The position numbers were made by a program, and so were the translations under genes. The notes under the pieces are model-generated. The model saw only the letters and a program-made list of their open reading frames with translations. It searched no databases and was not told the origin of the DNA. From NCBI GenBank assembly GCA_029448655.1, contig JACCLO010000030.1:62001-126000 (forward strand): a stretch of DNA of 64,000 nucleotides, read 5' to 3'. Numbering within the stretch: position 1 is the first letter of the stretch; each line of letters starts with the position of its first letter. Source of the DNA: Wolfiporia cocos (Eukaryota; Basidiomycota; Agaricomycetes; Polyporales; Phaeolaceae). Shown here piece after piece: positions 32,272 to 43,556 of this stretch.

Positions 32272-35200
32272 TCACTGTCTCAGGCTCGCGGGAATTTCCA
32301 CTAGGACCACCGGCATCCTTCCAACGAGTGTTGTACGATCGATGCTCTTTATCGTCTCTTCTATTTTGCAGCATATCCCTTCATTTGCGCGAAGCAACTC
32401 TTCCAAACTGTCAATGACAGCACGCCCAGAGGACGCATATTCGGCCTCGAGGTCGATAAGGCGGTTGAAGTGGGCGACACTGCAGTGGCCGTTCACAGGG
32501 ATCAGCAGGTCCGCAAGAATGCGAAGTATGTATGGGCAGTCAGCACACACCTATCCGCACGCATGTGCATAGGATCCTGCGCTGCCTCCCGGAGGATTGC
32601 ACTCCGATCAATGTGCACTTCTTCACGTACGCTGTCAAAGCGATCCGTGATCTTGCCGAAAATAGCCTGCGAGGGTCGAGCACATACTCAGCATACCGCA
32701 ATATCCTTAGCAGCTTCTACGGCACCTGATGCAACTCCCGCAGAACATCTTCGATGTCTTGGACATTTGCAGTGGCTTCCTTGCACCGCGAGCGGTTCCC
32801 AGCACCCGTTATATTTGTTTTCCGGAATGAGCCACGTTCACGTCGCCCTATGAAAGGCTCGTGTTCAATATCCTGCAGCAGCAGTCCCAGTGACACTAAC
32901 AACAAAAGTCAGAAGTGCGCCGTTGTATCTATGGATAAGTTTACCAGTAGCCCTCTCTCGCTTGTATGGGCTCAGCGATGTGGGCTGACTCCGAGAACCA
33001 ATCTCAAAGTTCAACTCCGGCAACGGTTCGCATTCTTCCACGACTGGCGCGAAGGTAACGGAATGTCTAGGATGGGTCTTTCTCGTGGAGACAGAGTCTC
33101 CTGCACAATCATCGACCTCAACAACCTTGCCAATTGGGGTAGATGTTACCTCCGTCAACTCAAAATCAGTTTGCTCAAGCTTTTCCGGAGAGGGAATGAC
33201 GAGAGGAGCAGGAGAATGTATACGATCGGATCTTGGTGTGGTATTCGTTCCGAGCATGGAATCTGCTATGGTCGCATGTATCGCCTTGTTGGCAACTTCG
33301 GAGATGTCTGACATAGAATCTTCAGCGGTGGCTGGCTCCTCAGGCAGAGGCCCTGTATGAACATTACCAGATCCCGTCAAGAGGCTTTCAGATGCGGATG
33401 ATGACATAGACTTCTTGGACAGAGATGTGCATCCCAAAGTATTCAGTGTAGGCTGTATGGTTTCTTCATGGTGAACACCAGGAACTCCGCTCGTACTGTT
33501 GTCTACAGTCGCAGATCTGTGAGGGGCTTCAGAAGTGAGGTTGGCCCATGGCGCAATCTTTCTCTTTTTGCTTGTGGACTGTTTTAGTATTAGCGTATGG
33601 CGTAGAAAGTGTCACGGTACACGCGCCTTAGCAATGTTGGTAGAACCTGACAATGGGTGAGCTTTCTCTTGCAAGGCAGGGTTCGACATTTCGACCCTCT
33701 GTAGTCCACGACCATGATATGGCTTTCTCATCAATCACGAGAACGCAAGAGAACAAACATACCCTTTTGTCCGTTGTCGAAGCACTGGCTGCGAGAGCAG
33801 GGACCACATGCTTTGCGTGTGTCTTGATTTTTACTTCCGATTGATTTTCCTTAGTCTCTTCGACAGGTTCGTCCTCGACGAACGTGTCAGATAGCTCATG
33901 CCTGTCACATAACGGATCGTCGTCCGAGGCTCCCTGGTAGATGATAGGGCCCGGCGGAGACGGTTTTGTCTTCCAGAGCTTTGCTTTATGAGGTCTACCT
34001 TTGGTCGTGCTCGACTGAGGGGCTTTGCTTTCCAGGGCAGGCTTATTGTCGGCCTTCTTGCGACGAGCAAACAAAGCTGTGAGAGGAGACAACGTGTTCC
34101 GAGTAGACGAAAATGGATCGGATTCGGGTAGAGCACCATAGTCAATCATGTGGGAGCATGAGGTAGGAGAACATATTTTCTCCTTTTCGCCGTGATATCT
34201 GTTGGTTGCCCTAGTCGCCGCTGTAGAACGAGGCTGAAGCACCTGAGATTCCGTGCGCTCTGGAGGATCTGGTGTGCAAAGAGCGCTACGACCTGTCGGG
34301 GAAGTCTTGGATCGTTTATTGGCAACAGCGTCCTCTGCCAGCTTATCTGAGTTAGGACCGTCTTCGCTGCACTCAGTAGAATCTCGCTTTCTCTTGTAGG
34401 CCTTGGCGGCAACAGAGTTATTGGTCGACTTGCGGGTTTTCCCGGCAAGTCGGGATTCGGACGATTTGGCTGACCTAGTGGAGATTACTCTAGGGCCTTC
34501 CGACCGTTGCCTACGTTGAGGCGGGGCCAGCAGAACCGAGTCGACGTCAGATGGATCACATAGTTCCTCATCGCTTGCGCCAAAGGCTTCTCTTCGGACA
34601 TTTTTCGAACGCATATGGGGCGTAGATTTCATAGACTGACGTTCGTCGATAGCAGAAGATCTCGAACTAGTCGCGTTATCAAGGTCTGATCCGCAGCTGA
34701 GTTCGTCACTGCTTTGGTTGGTATTGTAGACTAGCGGAAAGTTGACAGTGTTGATGAGCGCGGATGCTATGGATTGTGTGATACTCACATTGTTGGACTT
34801 TCTCAATCCTCTAGTGAGTGGAGATCAGTCATGGAAGAATGCGATCAATTTAGCGCACCTCGGATTGGCTTAGTTGTTTCATCGGCTTGCCCTGGGTGTC
34901 AAAATCTAAAACCAGTGGCGACGTCGCTAGTGATAGCTTCGGTGGGAGTATCTCTCTATACTTCTGTCCCTGCATTACGATACCGTGTCAGCACTCGCAA
35001 ACCAGATAGAAAGTATAAGCTACGCTTTCTTACTTGACCTCTGTCGCGCAACGCATTTGCGAATCTGTCCAGATCGCCGCTCGTAAGAGTAAACGTTACA
35101 ACTGGGCCGCTTTCGTCTATGCCAGAGGTTATCGGTTCTCCTCCGAGAATAGGAGGACTGCACATGACAATTTGCACCTGCGCGCCGACCCTCTCCTCGC

Positions 35201-36656
35201 CAGAACGCTCGCGCAGGATATCTATTTTGTGTATGGAAGTGTATGAGATTGTCAGGGATTCATATTGGTTATCCTGTATCGATGTATGAACATATAATCA
35301 GCTCGCCGTATGACGGACATCGAATAAGGTCAAAAGGCACACTTCTATGAGCATGTTCACGAGTATTGCCTTGGGATCGACATATAGCCTATCGCATCGT
35401 TGTGTTTGCCCACAGGCACAGACTTCTTCTATCGCAAAAGGCTGCGGGCTATATGGCGCCGGTCAGCGTGATAATACGGCAGCTTAAGTTACTCACAAAG
35501 TCCGGTCGCCAGCAGCCAGTGCTTCGGCAATCTTCCGTGAGGTCACGTCCCAGTCCTCCGAGGGCACGTTCTCAAGCAGCCCCGTGACCTTTTTGTCCGA
35601 TGCTGGTGGTTTCCGGGGGAGACGACTTGCTGAACACAGACTGGATGAATGCAGTACGGTTTGCGCGACCGGAGGCAGCCCCCTTCGTTGAAGGCAATAG
35701 ACGCGCAAATAGCGTCAACAAGCTCTCCAGAGGAAGGAAATCTGGATCATGGTATCGGAATCTGACATGACGCTGCTTCGAGAGAGCTTACCTTTGGTGC
35801 GCCAGATGGTGGCTCCGAGGCGACGACTACGCACAAGAAATGGTATGCGGCATAGTAAGGTAAAATGGAATCAGGCTCACCCTCCAAGGATTTGGTCGTC
35901 ACGAAGCGTGTGTTGATTGGCGTGATGCATCGCAGCAGAATCGGCGAGAAGAGTATATGCCTGGTAATGTCGAAATGAGTGTAAGTTTGGCGCATAAATA
36001 AAGGTGTAAGAGACCGTACAGTGCATCGTAAACCAGTACTTATCATCGGAGCAGTTGGTGAGAAACATATGTCGCATAGATTGGGAAAAAGCGTGGCTGC
36101 TATGACGTCCTTTGCTTTGCTACTTTTGCCTTTGTCTAGCGCACCCATGAGCCCATCTGAAGAAGGGAATGGGGATGGAGATTACCGTTTTCACTTTCAT
36201 CGAGAAAATCCTGGACATAGTCAGCTTCCCGGACAAAGCGTAAACATCGAACTAAAGCATACGAGAACACCGGACAAGAGAGAGTTGAGCACTCCTTCCC
36301 ATAACCCCTGTTGCTCATTCTGCTGCTTTCTAAGAGTTGGGAGAACCTTCTCGTGATAGACCTTGTAGAAAATCGCGGCAGCGGCTTCAAGGGCAGGCTG
36401 CGGAAAAGCAGAGTATATGGGAAGAAGGGGCCTGCGCAGACACTGAGATAACACTTTGGATGCTTGCTCGGATATCGTGGATAAATTCTATATGATGATG
36501 AACAGACATCCACTGAGCCCCAAATAGCTGCCTTACGAGTAAGACGAGGTGGGAGGACACCTTCTCGAGGGCCTCTGCTAGACTTTTGCTATTCTTGGCG
36601 CGAGATTTTGAGATAGTCTGCTGCAGCAATTTGAAAGGAGAATCGGAGGCAGACAT
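32272..36656 (-). CDS. Large multi-exon nuclear coiled-coil protein, Red1/Rec10/SYCP2-like layout
   Basis: Start MSASDSPFKLLQQTISKSRA at 36656, stop TGA at 32272-32274. Clear introns include 49 nt (36536-36488, GTAAGG...TATAG) and one starting GTATGC at 36262 with GCTGAC before CAG. Near the 3' end two introns join RELHQ to AIFGKITDRF and MRAD to SVAHFNRL. The N-terminal ~300 residues are all-helical and repeat-like (LRRPLLPIYSAFPQPALEAA, FLPLESLLTLFARLLPSTKG). A middle domain contains PVVTFTLTSGDLDRFANALR. A ~600-residue Ser- and Lys/Arg-rich disordered part with KRKRDS-type signals follows, then a C-terminal coiled coil (DSLEELLRANEGICCKIEET). This order matches meiotic axis proteins of the Red1/Rec10/SYCP2 class, but no motif proves it; another chromatin scaffold is possible. 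It looks intact. Confidence 0.6.
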
Positions 36657-37030
36657 TTCAAGTGGTGGGTGTACAAGGAGTAACTAGTATGGCTGTCAAG
36701 AACAAGGCGCGACGCGGAAACGCGTAGTGTCACATCCATCACAAATACGTGACGCGACGCAACGCACGCGCTACTAGACATCTCTGAATTAAGACGCCGA
36801 TTCGAGCCGACGTTGTCCAGAATACAAGCTTGTGCTTCTGCGGACGCTTCAAACATAGCTGGTATATGTATGGTATATGATATTTCTCATTAGCAGAAAG
36901 TAGCCACCCTTGCCGCTCGTTTGTCTTCAGGGCGAGGTATGCGATAATGGTACAAGACAAGAAAGAAGCATAACCAAAGCTGGCGTAGAGTGACAAGAAT
37001 GTCCGAACAATGCATACGAGAGCCAATCAC

Positions 37031-38340
37031 TCATACATCTTGTCTCCGTCGGTCTCAACGCCATAGAACTGCCACATCCGATGCGCCTCCAAGTCCGGCA
37101 TCCCATCCATCTTCGCGCCCACTTCTCCGTCAACCTCATATAGCTGTTTAGTCTATAAATGAAGTCTTATGAGGCACCAAACAGCAACTAGGAAAGGAGG
37201 GAGGGGGGGTTGCTCACGAGACAGAGCGTAGTCTTGATCATCGGAGGGCCAGGCGTAAATTGCTCGAAGTCGTCGTTTGACGAGTCTGCTTGATCCCTAG
37301 CGAATAAGTGCGGATGTGGTACGTGCAAATGTTCATCACCACCCTCCGTGGCAGAATCTACTAGCATGTCGGGCGCAGCGGGATTACTTGGGACAGCGAC
37401 CTGCATTGTTCGCTTGACACGTATGAGTCTTTCTTCGATCCATCGAGTATAACTGCATCTGAAATTGCCCGTGCGACAAGATCGGTAATAGATTTCTGAC
37501 CAGTGCAAAGTAGCTTAAAATAGCATGAGTACATGATGCTGATTCTCAAAAAAGTGAGGATGCGTACAATGAGCTCGGCGCTGATCTCGCGCCTGCCAAG
37601 TGTTCGAACAACACGCTCTTCTTTGCCGTCGGAGCCTGGAGTTGTCTTACCAGCCTTGATGCTCGAAGGGTCGAGCCGGTCTCCGAGAATCGTTGTTATT
37701 TTCAGCTCTGACAGCAACGAGACGAGTGTGCAAAAGAAATCAACACAGCTGGCCCGGCACACGTAGCGATCTGCACTGGTGTGAGTGCGTCCCTGTCCTC
37801 GGCGTGAGGGGTAGTCGGCGGATCGAAGAACCCAGGGGGAAGTGGCTGCCCGTGAACGATCGTCGTGTTGGCAGTGGAGTCATACTCCGAGAACTGGTGA
37901 GGGCACCGTAGATCCTCTGCCCATAGCGACCGTAAAGCTTCGTAGCCACCCGGCAGCGCGAACTCCCCGAGGTCGATCGGACCGGCGCGAAGCATTTGAT
38001 CGAAGAGGAGGTACCTGCGAAGCTGGGGCGTCGTGAAATAGTGCCGCACCTGCTCGAAGTCTTCGAGGATGACGTCTCGATTGGCGAGGATAGTGAGCGC
38101 TTGAGCTTCGAGTGGGAGACCAATATTGCGATCAGTGTCGAAACCTATGGCCGGGGTTCGGAGGAGGATTCGATCACCCACCCACCAGCTCGTCCCATTT
38201 TCCCACACTAGTCTCCGCCAGCGTCCACACGTCCTCCTCCTCCCGGCCCTCCTCGTTCCTCCCAAGGAGCAAGCATCACGTGTCCTCTGACCCCGCCCAC
38301 GGCGCGAGCGGCACCGTCCTCTTAGTATCAGCATGAACAT
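37031..38340 (-). CDS. Multi-exon gene, product not recognised
   Basis: The first long exon carries WWVGDRILLRTPAIGFDTDR, TPQLRRYLLFDQMLRAGPID and DPPTTPHAEDRDALTPVQIA. After a short intron come SCVDFFCTLVSLLSELKITT and LGRREISAELIVRILTFL, then KSITDLVARAISDAVILDGS. A Pro/Asp-rich exon (MLVDSATEGGDEHLHVPHPH) follows. The last exon is QLYEVDGEVGAKMDGMPDLE then AHRMWQFYGVETDGDKMYE, stop at 37033-37031. The frames are clean and splice-compatible, so it is likely a functional gene. The start codon is uncertain (at or upstream of 38340, in GC-rich sequence). It is transcribed divergently from MSH4. Confidence 0.6.
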
Positions 38341-39404
38341 ACGCCGCAGGCACAGTCGGGACGCCGTGCACGGTCACAGCAGCAAGTGTGGCCGGCGCCC
38401 GGCGCCCGGAGTTACCATATCAATAAATCAGCACCGAGCCGCTATGAGAGGGCAGGGATTGGAAGGGAAGGGGATGAACATGAGCGCGGTCGCGACGTCA
38501 GTCACAAACGGCGTGTGGAGGAGGCCGGTCCACCGGACGTGCACCGCGTCTGCGACGGACGCCGGCGCGGGCGGCGCGTAGACGGCAACGTAAGGGTCGG
38601 TAGCGTCGCCAGCGTGCGGCCTGCCGCGGCCGAGTGAGTGAGGTGAGATCGGCGTGTGAAAGGGAGATGGCGCAGCTCACCGCTGTGCGTGTAGGCATGC
38701 CATTCCAGCCTACTGAAAGAGCGCAGATACGTCCTCCTCCCAGTCTGCCTGCCCGTTTGCGTCGTGTGGCGCCCGGGCGCAGGGGAAGGACGTGGAGAGG
38801 TGTATCGCGGGCAGCGTCGTGACGGTCGGCGAGACTACGTGTGCGAGGGATGCTTCCAGGGGGTGAGTGCGAGTGCATATGAAGAGTTACTATATATGCG
38901 GGACCGATCGCGGCAAACGGGACGCAGGACACCTGACTGCAAGGCGTAGAGCACGCGCCGTGGGCCACGGAGCGTGTCCCAGCCCGATAGCGCCGCGTGC
39001 TGCTTCGTGTTCAGCGGGACCACGTCGAGAGGAGCGAGCACCGCAACGCTGTCACAGCGGCGGGATGAAGACAAGATGGACACAGACGCAGTAATTAAGG
39101 CATAGGGCGGACGGTGTGGGCGTGATAACACATGTAACTAACTTTCACAATCCTGTACGTCCTCCCGTTGCTCGAGTCTCGTATTGTATTCGTTTCAGAC
39201 CTGCCCTGTACGCACAATTGAGATCCCTTATTAGGATGTCCCGAGATTCGGCACCGCTCGTCGATCGATCGCATGCGGGACTCAAACCCGCCGTCATTTG
39301 TCGTCGCCCTCGGTCTCGCGCCTTTTCCTTTTCGCTGGATCGCTACGCTCGTCCCATATTTTCCTGGCTTTGCACGCCCTGCCTCATCCCACCCCGCTAC
39401 GGCG
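38341..39404. other. GC-rich divergent intergenic region before MSH4
   Basis: About 1 kb. Open frames on several strands (up to 156 codons) are overlapping, Arg/Pro/Ala-rich by-products of high GC. It probably contains the promoters of MSH4 (rightward) and of the unknown gene (leftward). No TATA or operator can be assigned with confidence. Confidence 0.5.
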
Positions 39405-42400
39405 ATGTCACGCGGCTGGGCAGCCCAGTCGCGTCCGGCTACCGCCCGACCCCAGACCGCCGCATCATCCAGGCACGAGGCCAGCTATGTCCTGGAAGGG
39501 CGCGGAGTGTCACGTGAAGTCGGCCTTGCTGCATTGGACAAGGATACCGGGAGGGTTTCCCTTATCCAGGTGCGCATGTAGTCAGCTCGTACTGAATCAT
39601 CGCTCAATATGATGGTCCACAGCTCGTGGACAGTCCCACATATGTCAAGACGCTGCATCAGCTTCATCTGCATTCTCCATCCATTATTCTGGTCCCAAAC
39701 ACCTTTTTATCTCTGATAGATACACCTATGGCATCTGGAGGAAAGAAAGCCTCGTCGACTTCGGTCCTAGTGCAGTGCATGATCGAAGAGTTTGATGCCA
39801 CAGTCGATCCAGTGATGAGAAAATACTGGAACGATGATGCTGGTGAGCAATATGACTACTGAGCACATGCTTCGCGTTGCAACTGTAAACGCAGGACTTG
39901 CCTTTGTCAACCAGCTGATAGTTGATGACGATGAGCGGCCTGCAACTCTTGTCGCGGTGTCCAGCAAGTGGGTATATGCGTCCGAAACCTTGCGACTATA
40001 CTGAACAACATTAATAGGTATTACGCGCTCTCTGCAGCTAGCGCGCTATTCGAGTATGCAGAGTCGAAGCTCAATTTACGCTTTGCTCCTTCTTCGCTCC
40101 TCATACGATATGTACAAGTAGAAGGCAGCATGATGATAGATCCCGAGACTGCTCGAAACTTGGAGCTGGTGGGCAGCATCTCATTCAAGAGGTCCACCCA
40201 TTCCATGTTTGGGTAAACCCTCTCTGTCTCTTAATATATGCCCACGATTCAAGTAATTCACACCTAGGCTATTAAATCATACATACACTGCAATGGGTGC
40301 TCGCCTCCTCCGGGCAAATGTACTCGCGCCTATCACTGGTATATCATTTTGCAACCGTTACGGAGTTGATCTAATAATGCTGCAGACAGTCTTCTATAGA
40401 GGCGCGCCTTGATGTCGTCGAAGGTCTATCAACTCCATGGATGTGTCTATTTCGGCTTACTGTCTTAAAGAGCTCATACAGAATGGAAATCGTTTCGACA
40501 ATATGAAGAACGCGCTCAAGTCCCTCCATAATATGGACTTCGATAAGCTAATCTGCTCGGCAAGCTTTCGCCGTTTCAGGTCATGCACAGTATCAATGCT
40601 CATTTGAATCATCAGCTTGCTGCATCCGAGGCGCGTGAGACAAGCACTGCAAAGCTTGCTGCCGCTCGCGTCGCGCAAATGCTCAGTCTCCGAAACATAG
40701 TCAAGAACATGCCCGTTCTCGCGAAAGCCTTGACAGGCAGCCGCTCCCGTCCGTTACGAATCGTACTGGACGTAGGTGCTGGAGATATAATTGTAGATTG
40801 GATGCGCGCTAAGCGCCTGTTCGATGTAGATGATCTCTGACGAGCGACTTTCAAGAATCGAACAGCATGTTAGCGAAGCATTGAATGAAGAAGAAGCTTC
40901 AGCGAAAGTACGTGCCAAATAACGCAGCCTTCGTTGAGATTCGATGGATCTATACAGCGCGGCCTGAATGCGGTGAATGCACGTGTGTACGCCGTCAAGG
41001 TATGTTTCCTCCTCCTTAACATCATTTGTTAATGCTCAAATCCAGCAAATCAGGCAAACTACAATCGCCTCCTTGACGTCGCACGAGAAACATACAAGGA
41101 GAATGTCGGGGATATATTTGCATTGAACCGCGAACTCTCGGAGCAACACGACCTGCCTCTTAGTCTAGTGTACCAGGACACAGGCTTCGTTTTTGCTTTG
41201 AAGAAGACAGATCTCCGAGGGGAGCTACCTAGAGGCTTTGTGAATGTGACAGCTCAGAGAAAGCGGTGGCTCTTTTCTAGTATCGAGCTGGTCAGTCCTG
41301 TACGAGGTTACCAGTGTGAGAATGCTCACAGCTTGAGCAGAAGAAGAGAAACGCGCGCATGAAGGATGCACTGGACGAGACGCTGATCATGAGTGACAAG
41401 TATGTAGTACCGGTTGGCATTCCAATACCCGGCTCACAGGTCATACCAGGATTATACAAGAGTTGATCGCCGAGATCGTCGATGTCATTGGAGCTCTGTA
41501 CAAAGCTTCGGAGGCCGTTGCCATTGTGGACATGTTGTGGTCTTTTGCGCATGCCAGCATTCGTACGTCCTGTAAATGCTAGACTGACAGAGATGTTGAT
41601 TGTAAGGTTTGGTTTTGATTTCTTAGTGCGTGACTATGGTGAGCATCCTCTAAGTTAGATAACAGTGACCACTTAATACTTGGTGTAGTGCGTCCCGAGT
41701 TCACGGGAACCTTAGCCATAAAGGCGGGGCAGCATCCTGTTCTAGAGAACGTTCAGGCGGCCGGGACGCTTGTACCGAATGATGTATATTGCTGCGAGGC
41801 TTCCTCTTTTCAAATTGTCCAGGGGCCGAAGTTCGTCTGATCATCTGATTCATCATATCTATCGCTCAATGCTGATTCAACGCAGCATGTTAGGTACGCC
41901 GAGCCCGTATATGGTCAACAAACATCCGATTGTCTGTGACCATAGGCAAGAGCATATACTTGCGGCAGATTGGGCTGCTGACAGTCATGGCAATGTGCGG
42001 ATGCTTTGTTCCTGCTGAGTACGGTAGCTTCAGGTGCGGACCTTCTCCAAATATCACCAAAACCGCCTCTTTGAATGTCGTATCATGCAGACTGCACGAT
42101 GCACTCCTGACTCGGCTATCGAACGACGACGATATCGAAAAGAGCCTGAGCACATTTGCGAGTGAGATGGCATCTTGCGCGATGATCGTTGGTTGTAACT
42201 TGAGCTAACTATGAAACCAGCATCATCTTGATGCCGAAATTGTGCCAGGGATTGCTACGGAGAATTCTCTCATCCTGATCGACGAAGTTGGCCGCGGCAC
42301 CTCTCCAAGGGAAGAAGTTGGCATCTCGCATGCCATCGCAGAGGAACTCATCAAACTCAAGGTCGTACCGGCTCATTTTGCGGTCCCTGTACATTACTGA

Positions 42401-43151
42401 TAATGCCGTTGGTTTGCTAGTCATATGTCTTCTTCGCAACGTATGCACCTGTACCATTATCACTAATGTATGGGTTGCTTACAGGCCCTGTAGTCACTTC
42501 AGCGAGCTCACGACAACATTGTCGCGCCAGCCATCTGTTGTCAAGTGAGTAGGTTTTGAATGATTACATCTCGGTTACTAACAGAACTTGTCAGCCTTCA
42601 TCTTGCCGTTCAGGTTCTCCATACCAATCGCTTCGTGTATCTTTGTTAACTTCTGACGCAGAGGTCACGCCAATCCACGTCGAACTTTGGCATGACTTTT
42701 CAATACAGGTGCGTACATTTGCGAGACCTTGGCCCTTTGCTGTTCGTCACAGAGTTGTCGACGGAGCGCCGGAACAGACGAGCCACTACGGTTTGTTGGA
42801 CATATTGTGTGGTACGCTGAGCTAAGTTTCATCTGTGCCAGGTCTTGATCTTGCCCGACTTGCCGATCTACCGAATGACGTCCTCGCCGAGGGAAGGCGG
42901 GTCGCAGAAGCCTTGAGCGAGATGGAGGAACGCCAGGAGCAGGATAGCCGCTCGAACAAAGTCTCCATACGGCGCAAGGCCCTCCTCAGGGTATGTACTC
43001 CTTATGGCAGGTGCTACTTTCAGTCCGCTCTCAGCTACGGACCCAACTCACGCAAGCGCTCGATCATTCCTCGCTACCCGATGAAGAGTTGGCTGCTCAT
43101 CTTGCTCGATTCCAGAAGGAGATCATGCAGGTCCTCCGTGATACCATGTAG
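39405..43151 (+). CDS. MSH4: MutS homologue 4 (meiotic crossover factor)
   Basis: Many small exons separated by ~50-nt introns. Supported junctions: 39405-39569, 39623-39842, 39895-39967, 40018-40212, 40268-40338 and further. The product follows MSH4 order: SPTYVKTLHQLHLHSPSIIL; YYALSAASALFEYAESKLNL; THSMFGLLNHTYTAMGARLL; core VVEELIQNGNRF; ANYNRLLDVARETYKENVGD; VRPEFTGTLAIKAGQHPVLE; Walker A GPNMLGKSIYLRQIG; VPAEYGSFR; Walker B SLILIDEVGRGTSPREEVGI; ATHFSEL; C-terminal HYGLDLARLADLPND. It has no MutS mismatch-reading N-terminal domain, as in MSH4. The family pairs with MSH5 and stabilises crossover intermediates. Odd points: an 8-nt exon (41886-41893) encodes part of the P-loop, and the exon junction near 40338-40395 does not splice in frame with the canonical sites I see. 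Confidence 0.9.
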
Positions 43152-43556
43152 TATGTCGGGTACATCCTTTGACAAGTAAGCGGTTCTGTACTTGTGTGAT
43201 CACACGCACGAGTGTGGAAAAGACGGCGCCGCGTCATTTTTCGATCCATACTTGCACTTAAGCTGCCCAGATAGCAATAGCGGACACATATCACCGTGGC
43301 CGCCACAAACGTAGCGGCAGCGAACCGGACTTGTCGGGCCGTCCGTGTTTTATGACTTCCCAGGAATGCGCCCACCGGCGCCTACGTAGCAATTGCGCTT
43401 TGATCCGGTACAATTGCGCATTGTACTAGCCATAGACCGCCAAGCTCTGGCTAGCTGCCGTTGTCCATCTCCGACAGACACATCAGTCTGAAAATGTGCA
43501 TGCCAATCACGGCGACGGGCACATACTCTATCACCAAGATCGTCCTCTGCCATCTA

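Noticed and set aside
38341..38970. Several long overlapping frames (up to 156 codons)
   Set aside because: High GC gives few stops; the frames are Arg/Pro/Ala-rich on both strands, without motifs or splice logic.
40338..40480. MSH4 initially looked frameshifted here and near 40980-41060
   Set aside because: Most breaks disappear with standard ~50-nt introns (for example VVE joined to ELIQNGNRF, and VYAVK joined to ANYNRLL). Only the junction at 40338 stays unresolved, so I do not call MSH4 a pseudogene.
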